Assembly: GCF_964204645.1 (NCBI RefSeq)
Contig: NC_134033.1
Location: 10,809,155-10,873,154 of the forward strand
Length of the DNA stretch: 64,000 bases
Origin: Tubulanus polymorphus
Lineage: Eukaryota; Nemertea; Palaeonemertea; Tubulaniformes; Tubulanidae
Direction: 5' to 3'
Shown here: in pieces, positions 22,801 to 29,870 of the stretch
Layout of the letters: the number at the start of each line of letters is the position of its first letter
Position numbering within the stretch: position 1 is the stretch's first letter
Notes under the pieces: generated by a model
The model's database searches: none
Seen by the model: the letters and a program-made list of their open reading frames with translations, nothing else
What the model was told of the DNA's origin: nothing
Program-made: the position numbers and the translations under genes

Positions 22801-25451
22801 TCCCACGATATAGTGTTATTTATCGTGATGTACACGTGATCTTGAGAATCGCGCAGCAGCCGAGAAAATGTTGCGAACAATTTCCTCGCTCGGACCCAAT
22901 CCACTGGACAGAGTTTAACAAACTCCTCCCTCAGCAAAATCCCGCATCATTAGCTTCCTAGTAATATTCCTAACTTTCTAATCGAATGCTTTGTAGAATC
23001 ACAGCAAACTCTTGGCATTTGACACCCCCGCAATTGGTAGAGATTTAAGGATCTGATCCGAGACATTCTACGATGTCTACGGTAGTTCCATGCAACTCAC
23101 GAATATACTCGTAGTTATAGTTCCATTGAAACACTCCTCTTCAAAGCAGTCTCCTCAGACATTCATTAACTCTGCACCAAGCTCCACAGTTCTCAGACGA
23201 GTGCCTCTTGCTCGAAAGTCGGTTAGAGTTAACCAGCGGTTAGTTGACTTAGTGACAAGTCCACCAGTTAACTCGAACCTACTTTTGAGCAACTGGTCCC
23301 ATGATTTAATAGTTAGTGTAATGATTTATAAAAGAATTCATGATCTCAGGTTTCCAGGTGCGTTGGAAGCAATTTTTGATTGCTGCAGCCAAATATCGAT
23401 TTTGGACAGGTTCTAAATATTGCTGCGGCGAATTTACTTTTATTCAAAGGAAAAAAACTTCATTCAATAAATTATTACCGCGGCTTTCGCTGCTGCAGTC
23501 GCTGCACTTCCAACGCCACTGGTTTCACAGTCGCTAGTTAAGTTTGGCCTTAAGAGTTAAACTTTGTCAAATTTTGACCGACAAATGAATAACTTAGAAA
23601 TAATTCATTTCCAATGTTTTAACTCTTTCAGTGCTGACTAGTTAATACCTGAAAGTGCTGGCGATAATTAAAGAATTTCCTAAAATTCCTCCCCAGTTTG
23701 TTGAATAGCGGGTATACCACCATAGGGCATCTACATTGTGGTGTGGTGTATCGTTAGTTCCTAGTGTTTTTTACTATATGCTGCCGATTTTCAATATAGA
23801 TAGAAACTAATAACATCATTACATCCCATGCGGCGTACTAGCAACAAAGTCCATCTCCGATTCATACACTGCACCATGGTGTAGATACACCGAAAGGGTT
23901 AAGACTATAAGAGTCAGATTGTAAAGATCTGTGGAACTGGGTGCAGAGCAAATCTAGATCCTTAGCACCACGATATATATATCAGTTAAACTGAGGTCTC
24001 ACATTCCTCACTGAGATCACTGATTCCGCTGAACGATGTTTCAACTCAATTATGAATTACAGGCACTTGTACGTTTCACCCGCCGCCCACGAAGCCCGAG
24101 CAACAGGAGGTGTCGTCGGACGCGGAAGAAATGTCTCCCGAACGAGATCCCGATTTCGATCCTCGGTCGCATCGGCTGCAACGACAAGACGCGAAATCGC
24201 GCAAAACGTTCAAGATCAAACGCGCGAAAACGAGTAAAACGCCGGCGCACCGGACGGTGAGCGCCGGGATCAGAACGCAGGACGAACGCCTGGCTCCAAC
24301 TCAGGAGGAAACCGAACCCGCTGCCAAGGTTAGTCCATTTGAACTTTGCTTGAGAGGACATCTGGTGACTATCAGATATAGTAGTACATACCTGAAAAAG
24401 GTCTTTAAAGGACCAACACAGGTGGCCAACTTTTTAAAATAAATAAATTTTTAATTCATTTTACACTGTAGAATTACCAAAAACCCTTGCGTAAAATGGA
24501 TCAGAAATCGATGTTTAAGTTTAATTGCCCATCTGTGCTGGTCAACTATTAAGACCTATGTCATGTATGTACTTCCAAAACTGAGCTAGGCCAGTCTAGA
24601 TAATAGACATAGCAATAGACATTAGACCTTGTCAATATAGACATTAGTCGCATAGAATAGAATAATCTAGTGATAGTTGCACAACAGTCATGGCTTTGCT
24701 TTAAGACCAGTCTAAGATCATCGTAGTGGAAGTTCTGACTGCATTCCGATCGATAACACCGGTTTTAACTCGGGGTACAGTTGCGCAGTCAAGACTTAGA
24801 TCTGAGACTGTTCTAAGTTCTGTCTTATAATATCTTAGAAAATATAAATTTGAAAGAAGAGCTGAAGTCAACATCTGAGACTAGACTGAGGACTACTCTA
24901 TTGACTAGTCTTATGATTTTGAACTTTTGAAACGCTAGGCTTAATCCATTAATTTGCAACTAGGCCCATCGCCAAAAATCTCTTATTTAGCCTTGTTTTT
25001 TTTTCGAAAATATTCTAAACGCCTATTTTTACAGAAACATCATCACTACATTCCGAAATCGAAGTCCCACGACGACGGGGTATTCGACCCGCAACACGGA
25101 GGAGGGGCGGCCGCCGGTACGGCCCGAGCCCGCATCGCCCGCCACGGAATACACAACAAAGGCCGCGGCTCACGTTCGCCGTCGACGAGCCCCGTACGGC
25201 AACAAGCCAACAAAGAAACGGTCGACGTCGTCGACGATAGTTGCCGCGCAGGCGGCGGCGAGGTAACCGCTGCCGACGGATCGGGCGTAAATCAGAACGA
25301 GGTTCAGGTCTACATGTCGCGGTACGATTCGGTGGAGTCGATTTCGACGAGCGAGAATTCGGCGCTGTTGAAAGAAGACGAAAAAACGAAATCTCAGAAT
25401 TCGTTGTGTATTTACTTCGACGCGACCGACGTTCAGGATACGTGCGTTTGA
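1835..25451 (+). CDS. unc-80: unc-80 homologue, 3' part (23 exons, C-terminal 1331 residues)
   Basis: UNC80 bridges UNC79 and the NALCN sodium-leak channel at the plasma membrane and is needed for the background Na+ current that sets resting potential. Exons: 1835-1931, 2388-2509, 2669-2746, 6579-6731, 7539-7723, 8577-8706, 9099-9272, 9830-9940, 10171-10331, 10656-10781, 11641-11854, 12162-12241, 12618-12837, 13291-13479, 13687-13810, 16397-16606, 17570-17754, 18290-18455, 18539-18700, 19085-19333, 21134-21310, 24063-24328, 25035-25451. All junctions are AG/GT with agreeing phases and the sum is 1332 codons including TGA. Recognised by strings I know from animal UNC80, such as HNLNSYVRDFYFFRRN, PRHMEEGRYRQMATQDEDAE, RLADIAHTLLKLAPYDP and ILPITDW. 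The body should be helical-repeat solenoid; the last four exons are Ser/Pro/Arg-rich and probably disordered. Poly(A) signal AATAAA at 25617-25622. The first exon here is internal; earlier exons lie upstream of the window. Confidence 0.93.
1985..2190 (-). mobile_element. tRNA-derived SINE-like repeat, copy 1
   Basis: Shares with 5748-5913 a block containing a polymerase III B-box-like GGTTTGAATCCCTG (minus strand) and the segment GCACGAAAA/GGGCCGCACAAAA..CCAATCAGATTG..TGTATAATCGC. On the minus strand the head resembles a Ser/Leu tRNA (GTAGCTGATTCTAGCAATG then B box). It lies in intron 1. Confidence 0.5.
2903..3370 (+). pseudogene. GPCR gene fragment related to the 3764 gene, split by a MITE
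   Basis: Bases 2903-3012 and 3195-3370 match the nested GPCR gene from its N-terminal region (about base 3866) to the end of TM2 (about 4145). Examples are the shared ACATTAGCAG start, TCAAACTCRACCTGTTA, and the TCTGA..ATTTTCTCATC block. Frames are broken and the rest of the receptor is missing. A 182-base element (3013-3194) interrupts it. It is a dead partial copy lying about 850 bases upstream of the intact gene's ATG. Confidence 0.75.
3013..3194 (+). mobile_element. MITE with 5-base target duplication (CCTAC), family A
   Basis: The element begins CAGGCGCGTTGGAAG and ends CTTCCACCGCCATTG, imperfect terminal inverted repeats of about 15 bases. It is flanked on both sides by CCTAC (3008-3012 and 3195-3199). 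Removing it and one CCTAC rejoins the GPCR sequence, so the boundaries are firm. CAG..CTG-like ends with 5-base duplications suggest a hAT-like (hAT5-type) non-autonomous element. Other copies: 23355-23521 and about 5290-5402. Confidence 0.75.
3764..4903 (+). CDS. rhodopsin-family (class A) GPCR, intronless, nested in unc-80 intron 3
   Basis: A 379-residue seven-helix receptor. TM1 is about residues 70-92 (GMIFN at 80-84), TM2 99-121 (LAVND), TM3 about 146-180 ending in ERF at 172-174 where most class A receptors have DRY, TM4 192-212, TM5 253-280, TM6 303-323, TM7 335-355 with NFIVY in place of NPxxY. Short intracellular C-tail. N-glycosylation sites are present before TM1 (NIS, NVS). The first ATG gives a long N-terminus; Met30 (3851) is a possible start. 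The style is that of invertebrate peptide-receptor-like orphans; the ligand cannot be told. It lies in sense within an unc-80 intron and has its own AATAAA at 4916-4921, 13 bases after the stop. Confidence 0.85.
   Translation: MPHSLKVLTIHSNLAAKINIKRLRRTVSEMFDNNISSTSTALTIPQLSRCQKLQTRPVKWMNKYNVSMYLGWYLPASVLGMIFNAFTLLVLKNFKSDVYFLIKILAVNDLLFMITTFVLYPLRTAYVYAVLGDIVFHWNNWNFGWIFISVTLPFFYMFQMTRNWCTVLLSLERFIVVLFPIKSRGIPKKLVSVWAMAFISLLGFCGHFALLIPERRLVFMKCPSHWPYIMIRAEKYHYWNKNLHTWRYEISANYLFMYLTVMIPICVLFVINAIISSVMFYRRVTRRSQLGVADESSKREMRVLRMVLSVVSLFIICEVIGFINRLNIIPKFRGVRLIALGFSIIDSSVNFIVYGATNDKFRKAAFNILRSLHGTSRIK
5290..5402 (-). mobile_element. MITE family A, truncated copy
   Basis: Read on the minus strand it begins CAGGCGCATTGGAAGC and continues with the family A interior (GACAGGTTCTAATATATTGCC). 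The far end is missing or too diverged to see. It lies in unc-80 intron 3. Confidence 0.55.
5574..5700 (-). mobile_element. tRNA-derived SINE-like repeat, copy 2 (truncated, one arm of an inverted pair)
   Basis: Contains CAGGTTCGAATCCCTGC on the minus strand, a good B box, and continues CACACTAAGACCGAGTGCGCAG as in the neighbouring copy. Together with the copy at 5748-5913 in the other orientation it makes an inverted repeat. Confidence 0.5.
5748..5913 (+). mobile_element. tRNA-derived SINE-like repeat, copy 3
   Basis: Plus strand: ACCGTGGCTGAGTGTAGCAATG (A-box-like) followed by CATCAGGTTCAAATGCC (B-box-like), the order and spacing of a tRNA gene head. The interior CGCAAGTTTTCGTGCGGC is shared with copy 1 in the reverse sense. 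Confidence 0.55.
5960..6116 (+). repeat. copy of the 5' flank of the nested GPCR gene
   Basis: This stretch matches 3670-3816 (shared ATCGAGAATG, TTATTCAA, GGGCARC and AGCAGCAAAGATTAA blocks). It covers the promoter-side flank and first codons region of the nested GPCR. The match stops exactly where a TTAA-targeted MITE fragment starts at 6117. It is a remnant of local duplication of the GPCR unit. Confidence 0.6.
6117..6235 (+). mobile_element. TTAA-type MITE, family B, fragment
   Basis: Begins CCCTTTCGGTGCTGACTAATTAAT directly after TTAA, as family B does, then diverges and is truncated; the right boundary is uncertain. Confidence 0.45.
6290..6605 (+). repeat. tandem duplication that copies the exon 4 acceptor of unc-80
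   Basis: The block that ends ACAG|ATGCAAACTCATGTAAACTTTGTACAT at the true exon 4 start (6579) has a close copy ending at about 6473 (ACAG|ATGCAAACTTATGTAAACC, acceptor at 6446/6447) and a fainter one near 6290 (AACTCATGTAAACTTCCTGCATATTACT). The intron text between copies is also repeated (GATTGTGCAAA.ACTTGT.CA.AATT). The upstream copy has a decoy AG with the first roughly 25 exon bases but lacks the rest of the exon. Confidence 0.65.
6846..6975. repeat. short interspersed repeat with GAGCAACTG ends
   Basis: Starts CTGCAGTTCCTCAAAAGTTGG and ends CAACTTTTGAGCAACTGCAG, an inverted pair of about 20 bases, enclosing GAGTTAACCAGTGGA. Related text is at 23220-23300 and 16110-16215. Probably a small MITE. 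Confidence 0.45.
7265..7475. repeat. inverted-repeat element with TATAACGCC-type ends
   Basis: Left AAAGGTCGTTTATAACGCCAC and right GGATGACGGCCTTATAACAGAC are imperfect inverted copies, with several internal TTATAACG/CGTTATAA words. No coding sequence. Likely a degenerate DNA-transposon MITE in the intron between exons 4 and 5. Confidence 0.4.
8085..8530 (+). repeat. minisatellite (GATGGCCCACT family)
   Basis: About six to seven copies of a unit near 65 bases built from GTGATGGCCCACTCTTCATGTGAAGTTATGGCCC, CACTATTCAAGTGAGG and TGATGTCCCAGTCTTC. The last four copies are almost identical. It ends about 45 bases before the acceptor of unc-80 exon 6 (8577). Confidence 0.85.
9419..9688 (-). mobile_element. 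TTAA-type MITE (piggyBac-like), family B, complete
   Basis: Flanked by TTAA on both sides (9415-9418 and 9689-9692). Ends are CCCTTTCAGTGC and GCACTTAAAGGG. The TTAA target duplication and CCC..GGG ends are those of piggyBac-superfamily elements. Several short internal palindromes of the CACCGCAGTG(G)GGTGTA type are present. No coding capacity. Lies in the intron between exons 7 and 8 of unc-80. Confidence 0.75.
9975..10150 (+). repeat. short tandem repeat (CCTATGACATCATATACCC)
   Basis: Three to four imperfect copies of CACCATGGCTTCA..CCCCCTATGACATCATATACCC in the intron between unc-80 exons 8 and 9, ending about 20 bases before the exon 9 acceptor. Confidence 0.6.
10430..10560. mobile_element. 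MITE family C, copy
   Basis: CCAAGTTGCGCAGTGGTCTTA at the left and GAGCCATGACTGAATACAACTGGCCCC at the right are imperfect inverted ends with the family C interior (ACTGGTCTTAAGTT). Confidence 0.5.
11130..11545 (+). repeat. minisatellite, unit 79 bases (GCATAATCTGTAAACCTGATAG)
   Basis: Three copies of about 79 bases from 11330 on are nearly identical (AGCGGCCAGTAGAGAGTTTGG, CAGGTTTACGCTCTTCC). Two longer and more diverged copies precede them at 11130-11330. This age gradient is consistent with recent expansion at the right-hand end. Confidence 0.8.
11843..11970 (+). repeat. tandem copies of the exon 11 donor site of unc-80
   Basis: The exon end and donor AAAGCTCACAAT|GTAAGTTTGACC (donor at 11854/11855) are followed by about four imperfect copies with a unit near 30 bases: GCTCATCATGTAAGTTAGATC, GGTCACAATGTAAGTTAGATC, GCTCGTGATGTTAGTTACATC, GCTCACAATGCAAATTAGATT. 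At least two copies keep a full GTAAGT donor. Confidence 0.75.
12280..12515. mobile_element. MITE family C (CAGTTGCACAGTCATGGCTTAG), copy
   Basis: Left end GTCAGTTGCATAGTCATGGC and right end GTCATGACTGCAACTGGGCC are inverted. The interior has repeated GACCA(G)TCTAAGCTCATTTTGG and CTATAACCAATCTTAA words. Other members: 7900-8060, 10430-10560, 13540-13655, 24660-24967, 63800-63935, and the expanded core at 27820-28220. Confidence 0.6.
13811..16396 (+). other. long unc-80 intron without a gene
   Basis: Donor GAG|GTCAGT at 13810; acceptor TTTCAG at 16396. I see a CATGTACATG palindrome cluster (13830-13900), the repeat at 14215, a TCTCTATC microsatellite at 14765-14815, an ACACACGC stretch near 15590 and a GAGCAACTG-type repeat near 16110-16215. 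No conserved exon was found between: the reading runs directly from GSGRR to DSPK, as in animal UNC80. Confidence 0.55.
14047..14310 (+). repeat. degenerate short tandem repeat (GAATGTTTTAACTRCCCCAC)
   Basis: From about 14215, four imperfect copies of a 24-base unit AGAATGTTTTAACTACCCCAC. The rest of this intron stretch shows no clear structure. Confidence 0.45.
16898..17258. mobile_element. second TTAA-type MITE family
   Basis: Starts CTCTTTGCCTGCCAGG after TTAA and ends TTTGGCAGGCAATGAG followed by CTTA, so the termini are inverted repeats of about 15 bases. The inside also carries an inverted ACCAGTACGGT / GTACCAGAACGT pair. Non-coding, in the intron after unc-80 exon 16. Confidence 0.5.
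17935..18190 (+). repeat. minisatellite of the CTGTGGAACTGGGTCCAGA unit
   Basis: About twelve imperfect copies of a 20-22 base unit ACTGTGGAACTGTGTCCAGT / ATAGAACTGGATTCAGA. The same word is scattered singly elsewhere, and in the reverse sense forms the array at 47270-47640. Confidence 0.8.
18785..19022 (+). repeat. tandem repeat, unit about 50 bases, before unc-80 exon 20
   Basis: Five imperfect copies of AAAATGAGCCAATCAGATTGGATTTACA / TAGTTAACTAG. It ends about 60 bases before the exon 20 acceptor at 19085. Confidence 0.75.
19085..25451 (+). CDS. unc-80: unc-80 C-terminal disordered tail (last four exons)
   Basis: These exons (19085-19333, 21134-21310, 24063-24328, 25035-25451) encode the poorly conserved tail. 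The first is rich in Pro and Ser, then acidic (DTDTDDTALL). The third has a basic cluster (KTFKIKRAKTSK). The fourth has His, Gly/Ala and Arg-rich stretches and ends with SENSALLKED and the terminus DVQDTCV. They are clearly richer in GC than the surrounding introns, which supports coding use. Vertebrate UNC80 also ends in a low-complexity Ser/Pro/acidic tail with a late LL motif, so position and composition agree though direct alignment is weak. At 21134 two overlapping acceptors exist (TAGCTAG); only the first keeps the frame open. Confidence 0.82.
19770..20325. mobile_element. foldback element (long imperfect palindrome) in unc-80 intron 20
   Basis: The left arm (19770-20015) and right arm (about 20080-20325) are inverted copies with roughly 80 percent match by eye. 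Paired blocks: GTAATTTCATTAATAA / TTATTAACGAAATCAC, GCATCAATTTGTTCAGTAAGG / CCTTACTGAACAAATTGATGC, TTTGTTTTCATTTATCAG / CTGACAAATGAAAACAAA. The centre holds GTGACGTCATCACC. No ORF. Confidence 0.75.
20388..20600. mobile_element. second foldback element, directly after the first
   Basis: AATTCCCGCAATCATGAAA at the left pairs with TTTCTTGATTGTGGGAATT at the right. Nearer the centre TTTTCAACTAAAAAGTATTG pairs with CAATAGTTTTTAGTTGAAAA around a loop at about 20497. Confidence 0.75.
20790..21080 (+). repeat. G-rich minisatellite next to unc-80 exon 21
   Basis: Seven or so diverged copies of GGTCAGGGTCACTGTGGAGG(G)GGAGAT. Strong purine/G bias on the plus strand. It ends about 50 bases before the exon 21 acceptor. 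Confidence 0.7.
21134..21411 (+). CDS. unc-80: possible alternative last exon of unc-80 (read-through of the 21310 donor)
   Basis: If the donor at 21310/21311 is not used, the frame continues for 33 more codons to TAG at 21409-21411, giving a short tail ending QQRKTVF. The added 100 bases are GC-rich and look coding compared with the AT-rich DNA that follows, and AATAAA occurs at 21662-21667. This would make a UNC80 lacking the last two exons (227 residues). It is an inference; ordinary splicing to 24063 fits the phase equally well. Confidence 0.3.
21412..23340 (+). other. unc-80 intron stretch, AT-rich, no gene seen
   Basis: Contains AATAAA at 21662-21667, a twofold direct repeat of TTGCATAATTTATTCAATTAATTTGAAT at 22201-22260, and otherwise no structure I can name. 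Confidence 0.4.
23355..23521 (+). mobile_element. MITE family A, complete copy
   Basis: Starts CAGGTGCGTTGGAAG, ends CTTCCAACGCCACTG, flanked by the 5-base duplication GTTTC (23350-23354 and 23522-23526). The interior matches the 3013-3194 copy. It lies in the intron between unc-80 exons 21 and 22. Confidence 0.75.
23623..23898 (+). mobile_element. TTAA-type MITE (piggyBac-like), family B, complete
   Basis: TTAA at 23619-23622 and 23899-23902; starts CTCTTTCAGTGC and ends CACCGAAAGGG. The interior matches the other family B copies. It lies in the intron between unc-80 exons 21 and 22. Confidence 0.75.
24660..24967. mobile_element. MITE family C, two adjoining copies
   Basis: Ends of the family C type at 24670 (TTGCACAACAGTCATGGC), 24778 (CAGTTGCGCAGTCAAGAC) and 24955 (TTGCAACTAGGCCC), with GACCAGTCTAAGA between. 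It is directly upstream of the last unc-80 exon. Confidence 0.5.
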
Positions 25452-25616
25452 TCGACCGAAATCTCGCCGAGCCTAGCTACCTAACCGGTACCTAGGTCTT
25501 GAGACTCGTACCACGTTCGCTTGCTGTACACACGCAACCTACTATGCCTAGATCGCCCCTAGTGTGTATCTGCTTTACTTAAACCTAGATCTCTCTCCCA
25601 GGGTTTCGATCTAAGG

Positions 25617-25622
25617 AATAAA
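25617..25622 (+). promoter_or_regulatory. unc-80: poly(A) signal of unc-80
   Basis: Canonical AATAAA lies 166 bases after the unc-80 stop codon, with a GT-containing stretch downstream. It is the first such signal after the stop. Confidence 0.55.
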
Positions 25623-25779
25623 AGCATATCTGAAATAACGCTTGCCCTCTGGAAAATCAACTTTCCCTACACAAGTAGTGCGATTGGTGTCACAATCATC
25701 CGTTCCATCGAGTGGGAAAAAGCTTCTAGACGTGAAGTTGCACTAGCCCTGTGGACAAGTGTTACTGATAACCAACTTC

Positions 25780-25960
25780 CCCTAATGAAAATATACTTGT
25801 CCCAGGCAATCGGACAAGTGCTTAGACCTGAACCCTCTCTTCTTCCTTTTGCCATCCCTGTCCCTGTCCCCTTTCCTTTCTCACTCAGCTCTCTCACCGT
25901 CCCTCTCTCTTTCTCTCTCACCCACTCTCTCCCCTTTCCTCGCACATTCCAGGCATTGTA
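25780..25960 (+). repeat. polypyrimidine-rich low-complexity tract
   Basis: Long C/T-rich stretch (CCCTGTCCCC, TCTCTCACC, CCCTCTCTC) after the unc-80 3' end. It gives open frames by composition only. Confidence 0.6.
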
Positions 25961-26069
25961 TGAGTATCATATTCTCGAATCTAGATTTTTTCAATGGTTT
26001 GGACCTGCAGCTTCTTTCTGGGTGCTATTGTAGAGAAGCCATGGGCATGGGGCATGTCTGCCAGCAGTA

Positions 26070-26640
26070 AGATACAGGGTGTGTGTGCCCGCTGTGTGAT
26101 ACTGGGCTTGTGTGCCCACTGTGAGATACAGGGCGTGTGTGCCCGCAGTAAGATACAGGGCGCGTGTGCCCGCGGTGTGATACTGGGCTTGTGCCCGCAG
26201 TAAGATACTGGGTGTGTGCACACGATGAGATACAGGGTACGTGTGCCCGCAGTAAGATACAGGGTGTGTGTGCCCGCGGTGTGATACTGGGCTTGTGTGC
26301 CCGCAGTAAGATACTGGGTGTGTGTGCCCACGATGAGATATGGGGCGTGTGTGCCCGCAGTGAGATACAGGGTACGTGTGCCCGCAGTAAGATACTGGGT
26401 GTGTGCACACGATGAGATACTGGGTGTGTGTGCCCACAATGAGATACTGGGCTTGTGTGCCCGCAGTGAGATACAGGGTACGTGTGCCCGCAGTAAGATA
26501 CAGGGTGTGTGTGCCCGCGGTGTGATACTGGGCTTGTGTGCCCGCAGTAAGATACTGGGTGTGTGTGCCCACGATGAGATATGGGGCGTGTGTGCCCGCA
26601 GTAAGATACCGGGCGTGTGCCCGCAGTAAGATACTGGGTG
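26070..26640 (+). repeat. minisatellite with higher-order structure (GTGTGTGCCCGCAGTAAGATAC)
   Basis: About twenty copies of a 28-base unit G(T)GTGTGCCCGCAGTAAGATACAGG. A larger block recurs about 240 bases apart (TACAGGGTACGTGTGCCC at 26231 and 26471), a higher-order repeat. Because 28 is not a multiple of three, all frames are open for hundreds of bases; these are not genes. Confidence 0.85.
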
Positions 26641-26939
26641 CTTCCTTCCTTATGTTATATTCAAGCAGTTTCACAGTATTCGAGTGAAAACATTTAATTT
26701 GCTAATTAACCGTAATTTTAATTGCAAATTGAAATATTTTGAATGTTAAGATGTCCACGCTAACATATTCAGCACCCTGGCCCACAGATATTTGACTTAA
26801 AGGTTGAATCAATTAGAAATGAACACATGACTCGGAACTGTGGAACTGGGTGCTGTATTCTAGACCTTGCGTAATCCTGATATATTCGCGGTTCAGTTAA
26901 TCATAAATGTATGTGAAATATGATGTTCAATCTGGATTT

Positions 26940-27140
26940 TGCCTATGGGTAGCTTTGAATACCCAGTTTATAAAGCAGGGCCCAGGCTGAAGATTAACTG
27001 TGGTTGTATCTTTGATACCCGATATATGAAACCGGGCCGAGGTTGAGGATTTAACCCTGGGTAACTCTGTTCATACCGATATATAAAACCAGGCCTAGGC
27101 TGATGATTTATCCCTAGGGGTAGCTCTGATTCCCTGTCTT
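26940..27140 (+). repeat. tandem repeat, unit about 60 bases
   Basis: Three imperfect copies of GGTAGCTCTGATACC..ATATATAAAACCAGGCCNAGGCTGAGGATTTA. Confidence 0.65.
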
Positions 27141-27819
27141 TTGCAACCCTGGCCATGGTGAATTTTATCGGCCGCGAATGATCCGGTTTATGGGCTGTCT
27201 TCTATATTTTGAAACTCTCCGTTTCGAGCAAGCAAGCATTTTGTAAAAGTCAAGCAAATCGTTACATTTTATTACGAGATTGTTGAAAAACCATATTTTG
27301 AAAATAGCGAATGTTTGTAAAGTTTAAGTTTGAAAAACGTAGTAAAGTGTATTCATTGTTACGATATAACCAGCTATGTGATAAATAGAAGATAGAAAAT
27401 GTATTGTAAATGATATATACATATATATTTATCGTAAAACAAAATGGACGCTATAGATTATTGTTACCATAGCGATGATAATGTTATTTTCGTACGTGAT
27501 TGTTGAATATAACGGCTGTAATTATTTATTCAGTATTTTGTAGTCGGATTGAACGAGATATCAGGAATTTTAGAGTTTAGATTTTAAAAACGTCTTGATG
27601 AAGATATCTGATGTATTTATAGAAAATCGGGAAAACTATTTTGAATCTTTAAAATGCTGTTGTTTATTCGTTTTACTCATTTTTATACCCAGGAATGTAG
27701 TAACAAAGCCACAAAAGTGGAATTGAATTATTATGACTCGATTTTCCTCTAACCGAATTTTTGAGAGGATCATGAATTTTGAGTGGTGGGTTGCAAGCAA
27801 ATTAGCCAATGTAACAACT

Positions 27820-28220
27820 TAAGACCAGTCTAAGCTCATTTTGGTTCTATAGCCAATCTAATAACTTACGACTGGTCTGAGCTCATTTTGGTTCTGTAAC
27901 CAATCTCTATAACTTAGGACTAATCTAAGCTCATTTTGGTTCTATCTAACAACTTAAGGCCAGTCTAAGCTCATTTTGGTTCTATAACCAATCTAATAAC
28001 TTACGACTGTTCTAAGCTGATTTTGGTTCTATAACCAATCTCATAACTTAGGACTAATCTAAGCTCATTTTGGTTCTCAATCTAACAACTTAAGACCAGT
28101 CTAAGTTCATTTTAGTTTTATAACCAATCTCATAACTTAGGACTAATCTAAGCTCATTTTGGTTCTACATTATATAACCAATCTGGTAACTCGAGACCTA
28201 AGCTCATTTTGGTTCCATTT
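27820..28220 (+). repeat. tandem array of the MITE family C core
   Basis: About nine copies of a 37-44 base unit: AACTTAAGACCAGTCTAAGC, TCATTTTGGTTCTATAACCAATC. The same unit occurs once or a few times inside the dispersed family C elements, so this array looks like an expansion of a MITE interior. Confidence 0.8.
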
Positions 28221-29379
28221 ATTTTAAAACCCTGAGACGACAGATAAGACATTAATTTACCCATGAATTAGCTGATGATGCTGTGTCAATGGCTGCATGT
28301 CTATTTTAGACGGATGATGTATTCCGGTATAAATATTATATGTTTATATTGTGCGTTAAAAGATGTTTTAGACCGTGTAACCTATGCGATAGTTAGAACC
28401 CTATAAACACCTGTTAAACTATAGCACTCGCCAGATGAATCTCCTCTTTTTTTTGTTAACGTTTTTTCCGTTCGGTTTTTAGATGAACGTTCGTTTCTAA
28501 TTTTACGAGAAAATAACATTAATCGAAAAGTAATATTTATAAATAACGTAAAGGAATTATGATGACGATTATTATTGTTAAAAAATGAATAATGAATTTG
28601 ATAATTAAGTTATTGATTGATATGCTAATTTGATAACACTACTTATATTAATATATGTTAATTTATCAGGGTCTTACAGATGAATAATTGCTGATCTGTT
28701 GTTATGTCGTAATTGGATGAGGCCTAGTGTAGTTATGTGTTAAAGCCCGCGGTATATTTAATGATATGTCAGTATTATACAGGATATACGTAGTTCCTCG
28801 TTAATTACGCAGTAGCTAATGAATGTGAATGTTTGTTATTATCCGACTGTGGCATGTGAGGATTCCATCCCAAGTGAAAGTAAGGGACCATCCATTTAGT
28901 ACGTACAGGGGACAGGGGTTCATACACTCTATTTACCCCTTTAATTGTATTTTTATTGCGTGTACGTGTCTTGACCATTCATTCTGCAATTCAAATAAAA
29001 AATGAAGTGTCATGGTCTAAGGATTTTACATTCGGCATATTTTTTCCGTACATACTAAATGGATGGTCCCTAATACAAATTCCGCTAAGTGCGGAACATG
29101 GGTTAGGACAGCGTGGAAGCGGGGTTGAGGGATAGCTATGGAACTCAGGCTGTGGAATTGTGCCCAGGGACCGTATTCACTAAGCACCTGTCTGGTGTGG
29201 AACTCCGGCTGTGGATAGGTGTGGAACCGAGGTCCGGGGAGGCTGATATATTTTTGTATTGTGTAAAAGTTAAGTTGTTTTCTTGTAAACAGATAGATTA
29301 TTATAAATAAAAAATCGTATTTTTATGTCTTTTGTTGTTTTCATTTATTTGTATCTCATAGACCATTAAATACTGGACA

Positions 29380-29870
29380 GGGTGTCCCGGGTTCAAACCA
29401 AGTAATTACATGATACTGATGCTGAATAGAGGATGTACAGGGGTGTCCCGAGTTCAAACCCTGTTATTTCAAACACTGATTCAGAGTGGTGCTGATGCTG
29501 AGTAGAAGGTGTACAGGGGTTTCCTGGGATTACTGACACTGACTCAGAGTAACGCAGATGCTGAATTGGGGATGTACAGGGGTGTCCTGGGTTCGAACCC
29601 AGTAATTACTGACACTGATCCAGAGTGGATCTGATGCTGAATAGAGGATGTAGATGGGTGTCCCGGGTTCAATTACTGATACTGATTCAGAATGGTCCTG
29701 ATGCTGAATAGAGGGGATACTGATTCAGAGTATGTGCAGATGCTGAATAGAGGATGTACAGGGGTGTCCCAGGTCCAAATACAGTAATTACTGATACTGA
29801 TTCAGAGAAGTCCCTGATGCTAATCGAGGATGTAGGGTTGCCCGGGTTCGAACCCTGTAATTATCCCACT
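29380..29870 (+). repeat. tandem tRNA-B-box-like repeat, array 1
   Basis: Seven imperfect copies of a unit of about 65-80 bases: TGCTGAATAGAGGATGTACA, GGGGTGTCCCGGGTTCGAACCC, AGTAATTACTGATACTGATTCAGAGTGG. The GGGTTCGAACCC core is a good polymerase III B box. There is no matching A box or full tRNA fold, so it is not a tRNA gene. Confidence 0.8.

Noticed and set aside
24050-24361. Minus-strand Arg-rich ORF of 103 codons and two other plus frames
   Set aside because: Shadows of unc-80 exon 22, whose GC-rich codons leave other frames open.
25981-26674. Long minus-strand open frames of up to 227 codons (Gly-His-Thr rich)
   Set aside because: They follow the 28-base minisatellite exactly, exist in several frames on both strands, and have no splice or start context.
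29575-29610. tRNA gene at GGGTTCGAACCC
   Set aside because: B box present in a tandem repeat but no A box, acceptor stem or anticodon arm.
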